Positions 47,183-60,223 of a DNA stretch of 64,000 nucleotides are shown piece by piece. The DNA comes from Raphanus sativus. Lineage: Eukaryota; Streptophyta; Magnoliopsida; Brassicales; Brassicaceae. The notes under the pieces were generated by a model. The model saw only the letters and a list, made by a program, of their open reading frames with translations, searched no databases and was not told the DNA's origin. The DNA is taken from the NCBI RefSeq assembly GCF_000801105.2, contig NC_079515.1, forward strand, positions 248,001 to 312,000, in the 5' to 3' direction. Positions within the stretch are counted from its first letter, which is position 1. Every line of letters begins with the position of its first letter. The translations under genes were made by a program, and so were the position numbers.

Positions 47183-50100
47183 TTAAGATGGTGGAACTCG
47201 GAGATAGAGAGGGATTGGATTTTTGGCAACTGGTGGTGAATCCCATACTGAAAATGCACTTTCAGAGTTCATCCATCTATCGGTCATTTCAGGATAATGG
47301 CGATCAAAAACATCTTTGAGATTCTCTGTAGTATTCACCCATTCAAGTCCTTTCTTTGTATATGTAGTTTCATTGAAGTCACTCGTGAAGAATCTATCTG
47401 CTTCCAGTCTCCTGAAATATATTTAGTTTTATATAACAATATTATTATCTATCCTTGAAATTTAAATTCAGCTGTCCACTTTTATCCTGAAAATTTTAAT
47501 TAAAACTATAGCAAACAAAATGTTTAATAGTAAATATACATACCTTGTGGCCATGAGAAGAAAAATGTTAAAGGCAGTCTCGCTAATAGCGAATCCTTTG
47601 ATTTTCTTCTCGGCCATAAGTCCCACCAGAAGATCGAGGTCGTCCACATTACCACCGTACACGTCATCTAGTGCTTTTATTGCTTCTTTATCGTCTGTTA
47701 GGTCTTCCCACTTCTTTATCGGAATCATAAACATAGATCTCCTAAATTCATTGTACCGTGCAACATTCCTCTCCCTGTCCCTATAGACTATATCAAATGA
47801 CGAAGAACACAATTCATGAATCTGATCACTTATCCAATCAAAACCACAATATATAAATACAAACACAAAACGAACGGCTTGGATCGGATTGACTTACTCT
47901 CTAAAGCAGCTAAGTCGATGTGGTCCGGACGATCGTAGCCATTGGGGTCGTGGGGAACAAGATCCCTAAGCCACGCTGGATAATTCATCAGTTCAAGAGC
48001 CCCACTTGCTTGATGACCCATCGAGACCATTAGCTTAGTGAATCCAATATGAGCCATGGTTTGTTCTCCCTTAGGACCAATCAATTTTCCGAAAGAAACC
48101 CTACAATGCATGCATACAATCAAATTATTATTATTAAAAAAAAATCAAGAGAGAAAAAAGCTTAACTTTCAAAATATTTAGTTTGGGAATTTGTTCAAAA
48201 ATACAGAAAATTCAGAGCTCTGAAGTAAGTTGTATACTCTTTAATCAACGGTATTGATTTATTAGTTCCCGGTACAACATCAATGTCACGTAGTTCGAGC
48301 TGATCAGGTAAGAGCGAGTGCATTCGATAGACGCTGGTGAATTCTTCGGTTATAGAATATGGGACTCCGTGATTTTGCGGTTTCTTCATACCCACGACAC
48401 CTCCCAAGATGGAACTTCCTACATGTCCGAACGAATCTTTAAACTTCTTTCCTAAAATTCCGTACCTAAAACACACACCATTTACAACCATTCACAAATG
48501 TTAAATGTGTATTTATAAAAAAATAGTGTGACGTGATTATAGATCGTCAAAAGTGTACAGTTATTCACCAATTTGCTCGCATCCCGGCAAGTAAAGTGTC
48601 GGTTTTGAGAAGCTCAACGGTCCAATCTATGGTGTGAATCTTGGCAATCACTGCTGACGTTACTAGCCTAGCATGGCGATACAAATCCTCGTCTTCCAAA
48701 TCATCGTACTCCTTCTATATAATGCATTAAAAAATAATAGCGAACTAGCTAGTTTATACAATCATTCAATCTATATGCATATTAAAAATCGTAATTTACA
48801 AAAAAAAATAGTTAACCTTGAGGGCGTCGCATACGGAGTTGTGCTCTTTGATGAAAAGAGCTTGCAAGGCGGAGACACCGACCCAACTGTTACGTATGTC
48901 GCCGGAAATGGCTAACCCGTCTTGGTCTTGGAGTAAGAGACCCGTCTCCTCCGATATCTTTAGTTTACCGTCTTTGTTAGTTCTCACTCTGTCCATTGCT
49001 TTCGAGTTGCTTCCGTAGATGGCACTCGAATCCCTAATTTCATAATACTCACACGTATGATCATGTTTGTTCTGACATTTCTTTTTTGGGGTGGCTTAGG
49101 TAGATACAATAATTCATTTTTGATTGATGTACATGTTAGACTTACTTAGCAATAAGGTATGTACTGTATAGTATACGCAATAAAGTGTATATGTTAGATT
49201 TATGTGATGATTCTTTTAATAGTTTTTAGATTTTGGTTTTTGTTTTTTGTTTTTTCGGTTTTTAGATTTTAGTTTTTGATTTTTTGTTCATGTTAGTATC
49301 AATTTCTTGACACTAAGGTGGTTAGTATGTACGATATATATAATCTATACAAGCTAGGCTTAGAATAAACTGCATTATTAATAACGGTTGTATACTTTAC
49401 AGGATATAGTATAGTATAACTTACCACCAAGGTGTACGTGAGTTTAGCGAACCGGTCTTGATCTCAAAGAAACCGGTAGGAACTTCCTTTGTCTTGAAGA
49501 ATCTGAAGGAGTTTAAGGGACACTTGTTCGCTACTTCTTTTGGAGCAACGAGCTCGATCTAAGTTTAACAAGATTAAACCATAGACTAATTCAAATGTTT
49601 TTTTTTGTAAACTCGACTAACTCAAATGTTTGTTTTATAAAAAGCTGTTAATAGAAAAAAAAACTCAACCTTAAACTCACTATCTGTATAGGAAACCCTT
49701 AAGAGTAACTAAATTATCATCTTCTTTGCCGCTACAACATTTTTTTAGTTATTAGCATCGGAAATGTAGGGCATGTAAGATTAATTAATGAACCTGTTTA
49801 GTTTCTTCAAGATGATCAACCCAATCATGAATCATGAATTGTATCCAAGAAGCTGCAATCATGTTAAATTGCTTTCCCGTATCTATCAAATTTCTTCTTG
49901 CTAATAGTTTCGTCGCCACTACCATGGGGTCTGGCTTCAGTAACTTGAGAAAAAAAAATCGCACAAAAAACATGGTCAATTACAAAAAAAACAGAAGGTC
50001 ATTTACATAAAAAACACAACAACATGGCTTTATTCAAAACCTGGAAAATGGAAAACATGCTTCAATATAGAAAATGCTCGAGACGATGTAACTTTTATAG

Positions 50101-51059
50101 TAGCGTTTCAATTCAGTAATATTAGTAAGTCATTCCTTATTCGAATGTTCGACTCAACTGGAAAAGACCGAAATATTTTTATTCTCCATCGATCTCCATA
50201 TAAAATATCGACCTAACGTGATTCAAATTAGTCTATATACGTTTACAAACTGGCAAATAAATTCACATCCAAAAATTACCAACCAAAAACAAATAAGAAG
50301 CCGTATTAATCAAGACTTTTATAGAGACACATATATATGAAGGCAAACTTACCTTGATCTTCTGGTCTTCAGGAGGACAATTTCTTCCGATGAAGCTATT
50401 TTGGCTGCCGACGCCTTCGTTGAACGGATCATTGAATTTTCCGTCAGAAGTCCGGTACGGATAATCAGCAGGATTAAACCGGGTCCCAACCGGAGTTTGA
50501 CCGACATTGATGAGATTATATTCTTGGTGAAGATGTCTGCGTAACCCTAGGTAGGCCAAACCCAAGAATACCGGAAGCTTGTGCCACGGAACCATCTTAT
50601 CCACTGCATGCACGATCTGCATGGACCATGTTATATCCGATCATCATAAATTCATAACTGTTTTCGAATGAATGAGTATAGTCAAACATTATAGACTATC
50701 CAAACTTAATGTTGATGAAAATATGTTACACAAAACCTCCGGAAAGAGAATATTATTAATTACAAAGAATTTTGCATGGAGTTTTCTGACACAACTAATT
50801 AATGATTTCTTAACATTTACACCAAAAAAAAAACTAATTAATGATTGATAACATAAAAACTGTTTTGTTAAAGAAATGTTTTCCTTTTTTTCTAATTTCA
50901 TTTTCGCACTGATGTGTATCTACGTGGTAACACTAAAGTTTAATTACTTACAAGAAGTAGGATACGATCGAAGACGGACATTCTTGAGTAAATGTCATGG
51001 AAGTCTTTGTGGATGAATTTAAACAAAACAGAAGAGATTAAAGAACTTATTACTTTCAT
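47183..51059 (-). CDS. DOX1: Alpha-dioxygenase 1 (DOX1), fatty-acid oxygenase
   Basis: Ten exons on the - strand join in frame to 640 aa: 50952-51059, 50353-50616, 49794-49943, 49425-49558, 48817-49033, 48569-48714, 48238-48465, 47898-48100, 47544-47787, 47183-47411. Alpha-DOX is a haem enzyme related to animal cyclooxygenases. It puts O2 on carbon 2 of fatty acids to start an oxylipin pathway induced by pathogens, herbivores and salicylate. The key residues fall at the Arabidopsis numbering: distal haem His163 (in QFMIHDW), catalytic Tyr386 and proximal His389 (in SVYRMH). The FSVWDSPP and LYLRVPPS C-terminus is conserved. A TATA box sits 117 bp upstream. It matches At3g01420 by position and appears intact. 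Confidence 0.95.
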
Positions 51060-51175
51060 CTTTTTAAAGTTTCTGAGGTAACTCGAGAAATTTCGAGCAA
51101 CAGTGAAAAGGACCAAAGAGTTAAATGAAAATGATTGTGAATGGTGTGAGGAAAACCTTGGTCTGTCTGTCTATC

Positions 51176-51183
51176 TATTTATA
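51176..51183 (-). promoter_or_regulatory. TATA box of DOX1
   Basis: On the - strand the sequence reads CCCTATAAATAGAT, with TATAAATA 117 bp before the DOX1 ATG. This is a good plant core promoter at the expected distance for a strongly inducible gene. Confidence 0.65.
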
Positions 51184-51451
51184 GGGAAAAACCATGATAA
51201 ACGAGAAGACTGTTCAAATTTCGGAGAGAATACGTACACTACCTATTTTCTTTTGTCAAATAACACTAGCCATATTTAAATCATATTTGGTTTTTTAAAT
51301 AGTATTATCTGTGAATCTTATCGTATCATTTTGAAATATGGGCGATTGGGCAGTATTATAGGTATGACCCATCTAGATCCACCTCTGTAGACTGTATGTC
51401 ACCCATCTAGAGCCGCCTCCGTATGTGAATCATTTTGTATCATAATGAATA

Positions 51452-51719
51452 CTCCCTCTGTTTTTAAAAGATGTATGTTCTAGAAAATTTTTTTGTTTCA
51501 AAAAGATATATTTTTCATATTTTCAATGTAATTTTTGTCAACTAATTATGAATAATTGTGAATCTCAAAAACATTAATTGCATTTCTTGAAATCTTATTG
51601 GTTTAGAAATATAGGAAATATAAAATAACAAAAAACTATGCACTAATAAGTAAGTTTTAATATGTTTTATTAATAAGTGTGAAAATCTCAAAACATCTAT
51701 TATTTAAAAACAGAGGGAG
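51452..51719. mobile_element. Stowaway-like MITE in the DOX1 upstream region
   Basis: A 268-bp element with ends ctccctctgtttttaaa / tttaaaaacagagggag and flanking TA (51450-51451 and 51720-51721). It lies about 270 bp beyond the DOX1 TATA box. The third element of this end type in the window. Confidence 0.75.
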
Positions 51720-51721
51720 TA

Positions 51722-53238
51722 TGAACTATGCATGTTTTGTTGCGTTACCTTATTTAAAGTCAAAAAGAAAAAAATCTGATTTAAGAATTTTATTTTATAG
51801 CTGTTAAAAATAAGGGATGAAATCATTTTAAAACAAATTATAACTATTATTTAGTTTAATACATTGAATCTAATAAATTAAAATCTTAATTAAGATGTTA
51901 TAAAGAAATATTAATTAGCTCTAAAAAGTTACTTTTGCTTTTGTAATAAAAATGCATACTTTAAGAAAATTAATATAGCAAATTAAGATAAAGTTTTATC
52001 CTTGCTTCTAACTTTTGTGTACATAAAGCTTCTCTTAAGATTGATGATCCCTTATTATTAATAAGGAAGCAATGATGATCCCTTATTATTAATAAGGAAG
52101 CAATTTGAGAGAATAACCTTGAATGAGTAAATTTATTACAATGTTGCCATTTTGATGATGTGTCGCAGTCTCATGCATCTTCAGCCTTCAAATATAATTA
52201 CCCTTAAAAGACTACATTAATTATATTGACTGCCATTAGTACTCTTTTTTTTAGTGCATTGTATATACTATATCATTTTGTTAGGGAAATTGAATCTAGC
52301 ATACGTTAAACCACAGAATTTTGGTATTATATTTTCCAAAGTACTTGCATATAACAAAAGTTGTAGCATGAGAACTATAGGAAAATGGAAAATTTGCACC
52401 GATATATTAACATGTTAAATGCAAAAGAATTTTATAACTAACATTTTATATTCATGCTCCAATACAAAAACATTATATAAGCTGCTAGGGGTCATCTTCT
52501 GTCTAAATAGAAGATTTAAACATGTAATTTTGAGAAAAAATATGATATTGTATAACCCTCAAATGTAAGGTTGGACTAATTATATGAAAGAGTCATGCTT
52601 TTATACAAATAAATGCTAATATATTTAAACATTGTTTTTGCAAAATCCTCAAATGTTTCGTTGGACAACTTATATAATATAGGGATGCTTAACATACAAT
52701 TTCAAAAAAACTATATGACTAAGTCATGTTATCCCATGAAGTTATTAAAATCTGGTTTTCTCGAATTAGTTTTGCTTAAACCTGTAGCTTAGCGTTTTTT
52801 GGGGATGAGTTAATTTTCGACATTAGTTTAATAAGGGATTTACTCTTATTAATAGTAATTTAAGGGTATAAATAGACATAATGAGAACTTTTTGGTTTGT
52901 GTTCATGTTAGTTAACGTAATTGTTAAGTTGTTGCCTATAAAATTTTAATTTTCCTATAACTTTGCCATGATCAATCATGCCATTATGATTGATTGTATA
53001 GTTATGAATGCATACTTTTAAGACAATCAATTTTGTTTCATAATCCACATTATTTGAGCTGTTTAGACCTAGATATTCAATAACGCAAAACTTCATGCAC
53101 AAGTTTAATCTTAAAAATGTTTAGTAATTAGTGTAAGATTGAACTAATTGATTTGTCATTATTGACACAGAGAAATTTCGGTAATACAAAAAGAAAAAAT
53201 GGCATAAACTGATTGAGTGGTCAATCAATCATTGTACA
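51722..53238. other. AT-rich intergenic DNA with a short direct duplication
   Basis: No gene seen. At about 52043-52103 a segment of about 31 bp (gatgatcccttattattaat and onward to aaggaagcaat) occurs twice in tandem; each copy contains the palindrome ccttattattaataagg. The 64-aa frame at 52908-53102 has no support. Confidence 0.5.
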
Positions 53239-56200
53239 TCTATACTATTAAAACAGAAGGCCCTTTTTTGAGGTATCCTTCTGTTTCAACGGTATTTACT
53301 ATTTCATGCCATTTAGTTATTTATAAGCTATGTTTTTATTTGATGATCTTTTACTTAAACAAAAAAACAATTTCTTTAAATATATGTTACTGTAATTCAG
53401 GTAGAACAGTTCTACTCAATATAATTTAAACTAAAGCATATACACGTACTAAACTATGTAAACCTACAACACGCAAACTATCATTATATGAACCAAGATT
53501 TGAATGTCAACAACTGAACCCACCAAATCTAAACATAAACCATCATGTATAAGTATTTAAAACTAATATTTATTCATCGACATCAAACATAGTTCTCGAA
53601 TTAACCCATGTCGATACAATTAAATTGTATATCTTAAAACATATATTAAATATATACGTATATCATCAAACATGTTATATGTAGAAATCATCATATCACA
53701 TCAAACACTAGCTTATATATAATAATCGAACATGTTATATGTTTAAAATTATTTTTCTAACAAGATAAGCAACAAAAAATGAAAAACAAGATATTATATT
53801 ATTGTTATAGATATCCAATGGAAAAAATCTCGGGATTTGTTAATATTAGTTACAATTAAAATAATTTTGGTTAAAAAGTCCATGTCAAAAAATAATACAA
53901 TTTTTAATTATTGTTAGTGGGAATGAAAAGGAATCAAAAAGTTAGGAATACACCAATAAAATATTTTTGCAAATTCGAAATATATTAACTTCATCAGATC
54001 ATGTTTTTAGAGAATATTTTGTGTATTTAACAAACAAAAAATATCTGTAAATATATTATATGCTCTAGAATATTCTTCATATATTCAGTTTACTACTTGG
54101 CATATTGAGAAACCTAATATACCTTCGACCAAATCCTATAAATATAGACCAAACCATATCGACTAACCATCCTAAAACAAAACTTCTTAGCATGATTCAC
54201 CAGAGCTGTAGGTTCAAGAGAGCATAGGTCGTGAAAAACTACATATATTAATTTTCTATGAAAGAATATATTACATAAGCACTCGCCTTATCTTTTCTTT
54301 TTAAACACAAGCACTCACCTTATCTAACTCTCTTTATTTACAGATGTAAATGGTGACGTCCTCGATACGGGTGAAATCGACGTCATGCAATGTCTTGGAA
54401 ACAAAAAGAAAAGAGTGAAGTTTATGTTAAGGGACATGATCGTGTTTTAGTATTATATGTGTATTGTTAGTTAAACTAACTTCATGTGTATCTAGACTTT
54501 GCAGGTTTTTGTAGCGTTAGAGATGTTCCTCTCATGGGTGATTTACAAGAAGATATCAAGTGGTTAACTTAAGACGAGATTTCGTATTGGTAATTTCTAA
54601 ACTTTTCTAATGTAAAATAGATTGTGACAAATTATATTTGTTGACACGCTATATTTTCATGAAAGAATATCTTACCTTATTTTTAAAATAATATTTTATT
54701 TATATAGAAAACAAAATTATCTTGCATAATTCTACTCATTACTTATTAAAAACATAATTCAAAATTAGGAAATTTAACTACACTAAAATATAAAAAATTT
54801 AAACATAATCTCGCACCATAATATATTATGCAAGTATAATGAGATACGTAAAATAATTAAAATCTCTTTTATAGATATCAAACTGAAATTTTAAAGTTCA
54901 AATGTTATTTCACACTTTTACATTAAAAGTAGAATGTTCTTTACCTAACAAGTTATTTTTGAGTAGTTCTTTTCAATGTAGAGTTTTAAAATAACAATAA
55001 ATGTTAGTATATTGTAACAAATAACAATTATTATTATTCTGTTCGAATATAAATTATAAATCCTAATCATGACTCTAAACTAAAGTCTAAACCCTAAAAC
55101 ATATCTCCAAACTCTCTAAAATTTTTGTTAAATAATAAATAGTAATAAAATTATAATATTTTAGACAACTACTTACTTTAAGGTTTTAAAATAACAATAT
55201 TTGTTAGTTACAATATTTTTTCACCTAATACCTTAAACAAAATCTATTTTGTTATTGGATTACAAGATTTACTTTTAGGCTAACCATATTTTGCATAATT
55301 ATCCTAACAAAATTCTAATAAAACGAGTAAACAATTTAAATTTCAGTTACCCAAATCAGATTTCTATCTTCTATTCATTTCAAAAAGATATTGTACATGG
55401 TAAAAAGGGAAAATCAAAACTTCTTTCAAATACAGAAACCTCATTTATTTAAAAATAAATGGAAAACCTTACATAATTTTCATTAAATTTAGTTACAGAT
55501 TTTGCATGTATCAAAATTTGAATATAAAATGAATAACTCATGCTAACAATCAATTCTATTAAAACAACAGTGTACATTATTGATATATGTTGTGTCCACT
55601 TTTTAAATTTTATAAGTGCCTTTTAATACACTTTATTAAAATTTAGATAACTGCCTTTTAATACACCTTATTTAAATTTAACTAACCGCAATCCTTATTA
55701 ATCGCCTAACCATTACGTAAGTTTTATGTTTCGGGATAAATCAGTTACTAAAGTGGGTTTTATATCAAGATTTTTACATAGCTCAAATGTATTATTTGTA
55801 ATTTGTTTTGTGTTAAAATTTATTATCGGTTTTGTAAAGTCAACCTTGCAAAACGTTTTGCATATTGGCTGTCAGTTTTGTAAATGCTTCTATTCTTAAA
55901 ATTGTTTTATTTATTAAAATATTATTTTTCTTTACAATTTGGTGGACAATAGTTTTTTCCAGAAATAAAAGCCACACATACAAAAATGTTTGAAATGTTG
56001 ATTTTATTGGATATAATCTGTATTTCTATTTTATTAAAGTTATGAACATGAACTATTAATATAGATTTAATCCAACTATTTTAGTAGAATAGATTAAAAT
56101 CTCTTATTAATTATTTAAGATTTACATAAATATTTTCTTACATGATTAATAACATAAATATAAAAATTAAATTTTACAAAAAAAATAGCCGCCCTTTAAA

Positions 56201-56801
56201 GGGCGGGTCAAAAATGATATAAATTATTTTTTTTAACATATAAGAAAAAATTACACAAAATATTACATATTTACACAAAAAAACTAAAAAAATTACAAAC
56301 CAACACTATACCTGCGGGTCAAGATCTCGAAAAGATGGCTATGATTACAAAAAAACTGATATACTGGCATATGATTACAAACAATTGAACGTATGTCGGA
56401 TCAATTTTTAAATTGTTATTATTTTATAAAATATATTTTAATTAAAATTTATACACAAATATGATACAAAGAAAAACACAAATATGTAAAGAAAAATATA
56501 AATATGAAAATAATCCCTAAAAAAAAATTAAAACAAAAATATATCCACCCTCTGAAAAGATAGTCAGAATCTATTAAAACAAGAACATGACATATTGATA
56601 TAGGTTCCCTTTATCGCGTACATTGATAATGGTTTAGTCCAACCATTTTGATAGAATTTATTAAAATCTCTTATAAATCAATTAAAAATAGTTCACAAAC
56701 AAATACACAAATATAATCAAACACACATATAAAAATTAAACTTCTAATAAAACTAAAAAAATAAAATATACCCGCCCTCTCAAGGGCGGGTCAAAATCTA
56801 G
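53239..56801 (+). mobile_element. Helitron, or tandem/nested Helitrons, with three end-like structures
   Basis: The 5' end is A|TCTATACTATTAAAACAGAAGG at 53239, a textbook Brassicaceae Helitron start. The 3' end has the hairpin cccgccctctcaagggcggg, then tcaaaatCTAG at 56798-56801 with host T at 56802. Inside, a second hairpin with a similar tail (gccgccctttaaagggcgggtcaaaaatgat) lies at about 56189-56220. Start-like tctattaaaaca sequences lie near 55555 and 56572. So there are probably two or three related tails in tandem, the last perhaps a mini-element of about 230 bp. No helicase coding seen. Confidence 0.75.
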
Positions 56802-57021
56802 TATTCCCTTAAATTGTCTAGCAAACTAATTGATTAAACAATTGATTTACTATATTTATACATCTCTCAAATCAATCGAATATATCATTCAGCTTTTAAC
56901 ATTTGCTTTTAGTTTGAAATGGCTGGACTTCTAGATTTTATGGTATATAAATTCAAATATGATCTGATTTTAGGTATTTAATTTTCCTCTCACCCCGCAC
57001 AAAGTGCGGATCATATCCTAG
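56802..57021 (+). mobile_element. Second Helitron 3' end, different family
   Basis: A short GC hairpin (ccgcacaaagtgcgg, about 56996-57010), then atcatatcCTAG at 57018-57021 and T at 57022, is a Helitron 3' terminus unlike the gggcggg type. Its 5' end is not identified. The simplest reading is that the element at 53239-56801 inserted into an older Helitron whose tail this is. Confidence 0.6.
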
Positions 57022-58135
57022 TAATGTATGATTACAGATGACAAGAGGCACAAATAATCTCTGTATATATGTATATATGTACATGCTATTATTGTTGTTA
57101 GGTCTATGTTGCGTACCATATGTTCTAGCCGTCGGCAAGTTTAGGGAGGGAACCCAAGTTTGATCAAATAGGTGGAGTACTGCTGGATTATCTAGTAAAA
57201 GTCCAATACTACAAATTCAGGTCTTTTGTGTAGAAAATTTCCCCGTAAACAGACCGGGATCACGTAAGAAAATGATATACCAATTACAAGTTTATAGTTC
57301 TCTCTTTATTGAAATAATCCCTTTGGAAAATTCGTTAATCTTCTCCGTATTTTTCACCGTCTATTCCCTTTTTAGATGTGAAAAGCGGGGTAGAAACTCA
57401 GTTGAAAGGCATGTACTTCTGCACATTCATAAATTAGGCTAATTTGGTTTTGAATTTCTTAAATAGCAATATGAAACATTTTTTTCTAAAGAAAATATTA
57501 TAACTATACTTATTTTTGGGCGGTATGCTAGTGAGGATTCTAAAACATTTACTAAAAGCCAAAGGAATTCAAGTATAGCTCATATAATATTCCATGTGTA
57601 TGTGTTTTTTTTAATAATTAATCGAAGCTGCCAAATCATGTGGCTGTCAATGGTCAAATATAATTAATTTGGAATGAGTCATCCAGAACCAAATGTGAAA
57701 GTTTTCTTCTTGTATTTTTATCTATTGGACATGGCAACTAGTGTATTACTAAAAACGTGCTTGGCTTTCAAAGACCAACAATTCTGACTCTCCATGGTCT
57801 CCCCCTCTTGTCCGATGCAATTCATATTTTACCATACAGGCCGCCGATTTGGCGCAGGTTAGTCTGCAACACGCGCAGCCGCGTGTATGTCGCTATATCG
57901 ATGTAGCATTTAGCCGAATGTTCTAATCAAAACCTACCTGATATTTTCTCAGCAAAATGAATACAATAAATGGAAGAAAAATATTACCTGTGCCGCAAGC
58001 GACTTAAACACAAAACAGGCGGAAACTAAATCATAATGGTTTGGAATAATTCCTCAAAAAAGCCTTTTATGAATATCAATACCACCAACATAAAGGATAT
58101 TTGTCAAAACCTCTAGAAACTACTTGGATAAGAGT
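57022..58135. other. Gene-free interval before MED11
   Basis: No gene seen between the Helitron tail and the MED11 stop. One Arabidopsis gene (At3g01430, from memory) would be expected between DOX1 and MED11; I see no trace of it. Confidence 0.4.
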
Positions 58136-58799
58136 TCAATCATGAGAAGGAGGATAGTGGTCAAGGGTATTTTGAAGATGATGAAGCCGAGAGAGAACGT
58201 ATTCGAGCTTGTGGAAGCAGATCTCATTAGCTATCCTTGCATTGTAATCGGATTTCTCGAAGGGGCGGTACTCGCAGGCGCTTTTGATCTCTTCCCTTAG
58301 TGTCACTTGTATATCCTGCAATACATAAAAGAAAAAAGACCGAGTTCATGAATGAGACAAGTTATAATGTTTAGCTGATGAAATCTTTAAACGATCATGT
58401 GATCAACTAAACTAGAGACAAAACCAGGTACCAAAAGAAAAGCCTTTTTACTGGTTCACGATTGTAATGATCCCTAATCTATAGACAGACTAGTGTCAAA
58501 TGAGAGCCCCAAAATGTTCTTAAAATATGTATTAAAAGGGAGAGACTTTGAGGCATAAAACCAAATACTTTTACACAGATCAAAGATGAATCATCATTAA
58601 TCACGCAACAGGAAGCAACAGCCATCTTGAGACCATCAGAAACTAAACTCCGAATCAAAGCTCTAAAAACAAAAGCCCTTCACTTCAATCTACAGAGTAT
58701 GTAATGAACCCTAATATAACAATCTAATCATACAAATACATTAAAGCTCAAAGGACTTTAAAGGTGGAAAATGGCAAAACGAAACGAAGTGGAAGAAGA

Positions 58800-58839
<40 letters not shown>

Positions 58840-59077
58840 TGATGGATTGCATGAACTCTCCACAAAGAGACTTAACCAAATCATTCCTGGGACCAGAAGG
58901 GTTCGTCATTTCTTCCATTACTCCTCCTGCTATATCCAACACCCTTACCACTCTCTGCCCTTCCCCAAAATTACCCAGAGATTAAATCTTATATAAGTGA
59001 TTGATTGTTTCGTGAAATCTCACCCTCTCGACATTCTGGAGTCGCTGCAGCGAAGTGTTCTGCGTCTGTTGATCCAT
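58136..59077 (-). CDS. MED11: Mediator subunit 11 (head module)
   Basis: Three exons, 59024-59077, 58838-58954 and 58136-58315, join in phase 0 to 116 aa. It is a small helical subunit of the Mediator head module that bundles with MED22 and contacts general transcription factors at Pol II promoters. The N-terminus (MDQQTQNTSLQRLQNVER) and the block TLREEIKSACEYRPFEKSDY are strongly conserved in plants. The second intron starts gtctctctct, because a (GA)n repeat of about 33 bp on the + strand (58804-58836) abuts the splice donor; GTCTCT is a weak donor. It is head to head with PNSL3. It matches At3g01435 by position. Confidence 0.9.
58804..58836. repeat. (GA)n microsatellite at a MED11 splice donor
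   Basis: A pure or nearly pure GA run on the + strand (CT on the coding strand) directly follows the exon 2 donor of MED11, so the first 35 or so bases of the intron are polypyrimidine. Confidence 0.85.
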
Positions 59078-59370
59078 CTATCTCTAATTATCGGGACGGC
59101 GGGGTTGTAGATCAGCGACGGACAAGACCCATTCGCGACTCTCAAAAAAATAAAGAAAAAAAGAGAAGGAGGATTATTGGCACTTAAACGGCGCGTATTT
59201 TAACTCGAGGATAGTAGAACAGCGCGTAGTTAAAAGTGTTGAAGATTACGAAACACCCCCCCCTTGTTTTAGATAGAATCTTTGTGATGGCCGTTTTTCT
59301 CTGTTATAGCAAAGGATTAAAAAAAAAAAAAACACAACAGATACTGAAAAACTTTGCTCTGTTAACTACA
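59078..59370. promoter_or_regulatory. Bidirectional promoter between MED11 and PNSL3
   Basis: Only 293 bp separate the two divergent start codons, so both 5' leaders and a shared promoter fit in this space. No clear TATA box in either direction. A C9 run near 59256 and an A12 run near 59320 are present. An in-frame ATG upstream of the PNSL3 start (59236) is not favoured because it would add a Lys-rich stretch before the transit peptide. Confidence 0.55.
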
Positions 59371-60223
59371 ATGGCTCACTTCCTAGACCTTAACACTCTC
59401 ACCAGCACCTGCACTTTACCCTCGATTCCCAAACTACTTGATAGAAGTAGAACGGGAAAATCCAGCGGCTTTGTTTGCAAGAAAACCGACAAAGTTCAGG
59501 AACAACAACAGCTCACAAGACGGATGGCTTTGGGATTTGCTGTCTCCATATCTCTAACTGGAGCTTTTGGCGAAAGTAATGTCTCTCTAGCACAAGACAA
59601 CAATGGTTTTTGGATCGATGGTCCTCTTCCAACTCCTCCTATTTACAACAGTAAGTAGTAATTTTTTTTGTAGTGTTTACATAACCCAAACAATAGTACA
59701 ACTTGCTCAGTATACATCATTTCCGGTTTTACTTATGGCCCCCTCAGACATCGTGAACGAGCAGACGGGAACGAGAACGTTCTTGAAGAAAGGAGTGTAT
59801 GTAGCTGATATCGGGGCGAAAGGCAGAACATACAGAGTTAAAAAGAATGCATTCGATCTCTTGGCAATGGAGGATTTGATCGGAGCAGACACGTTAAACT
59901 ATGTAAAAAAGTACTTGAGGCTTAAGTCCACCTTCTTGTTCTACGATTTCGACAACCTCATCTCTGTTGCTGCCTCTCAAGACAAGCAGCCTCTCACTGA
60001 TTTGGCCAATAGACTCTTCGACAACTTTGAAAAGGTATCTTATCAGTACTCAAGCTCGAAGAAGCGGTGTTGATCCTTATATTTCTTCCCCCTTTTTATT
60101 TTTTTTTTTATTTTGTCGACACAGCTCGAAGATGCAGCAAAAAGGAAGAACTTAGCTGAGACAGAAGCGTGTTATAAAGATACAAAGATAATTCTTCAAG
60201 AGGTTATGATCAGAATGGCGTGA
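59371..60223 (+). CDS. PNSL3: PsbQ-like subunit PNSL3 of the chloroplast NDH complex
   Basis: Three exons, 59371-59650, 59748-60034 and 60125-60223, join in frame to 221 aa. It is a lumenal PsbQ-fold (four-helix) subunit of the chloroplast NADH dehydrogenase-like complex, needed for cyclic electron flow with photosystem I. A chloroplast transit peptide is followed by a lumen signal with the twin-arginine pair ([19 protein letters not shown], ending SLAQ), then the mature helical domain with [25 protein letters not shown] and [19 protein letters not shown]. The start at 59371 is preferred as the beginning of the normal transit peptide. It is divergent from MED11. It matches At3g01440 by position. 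Confidence 0.93.
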
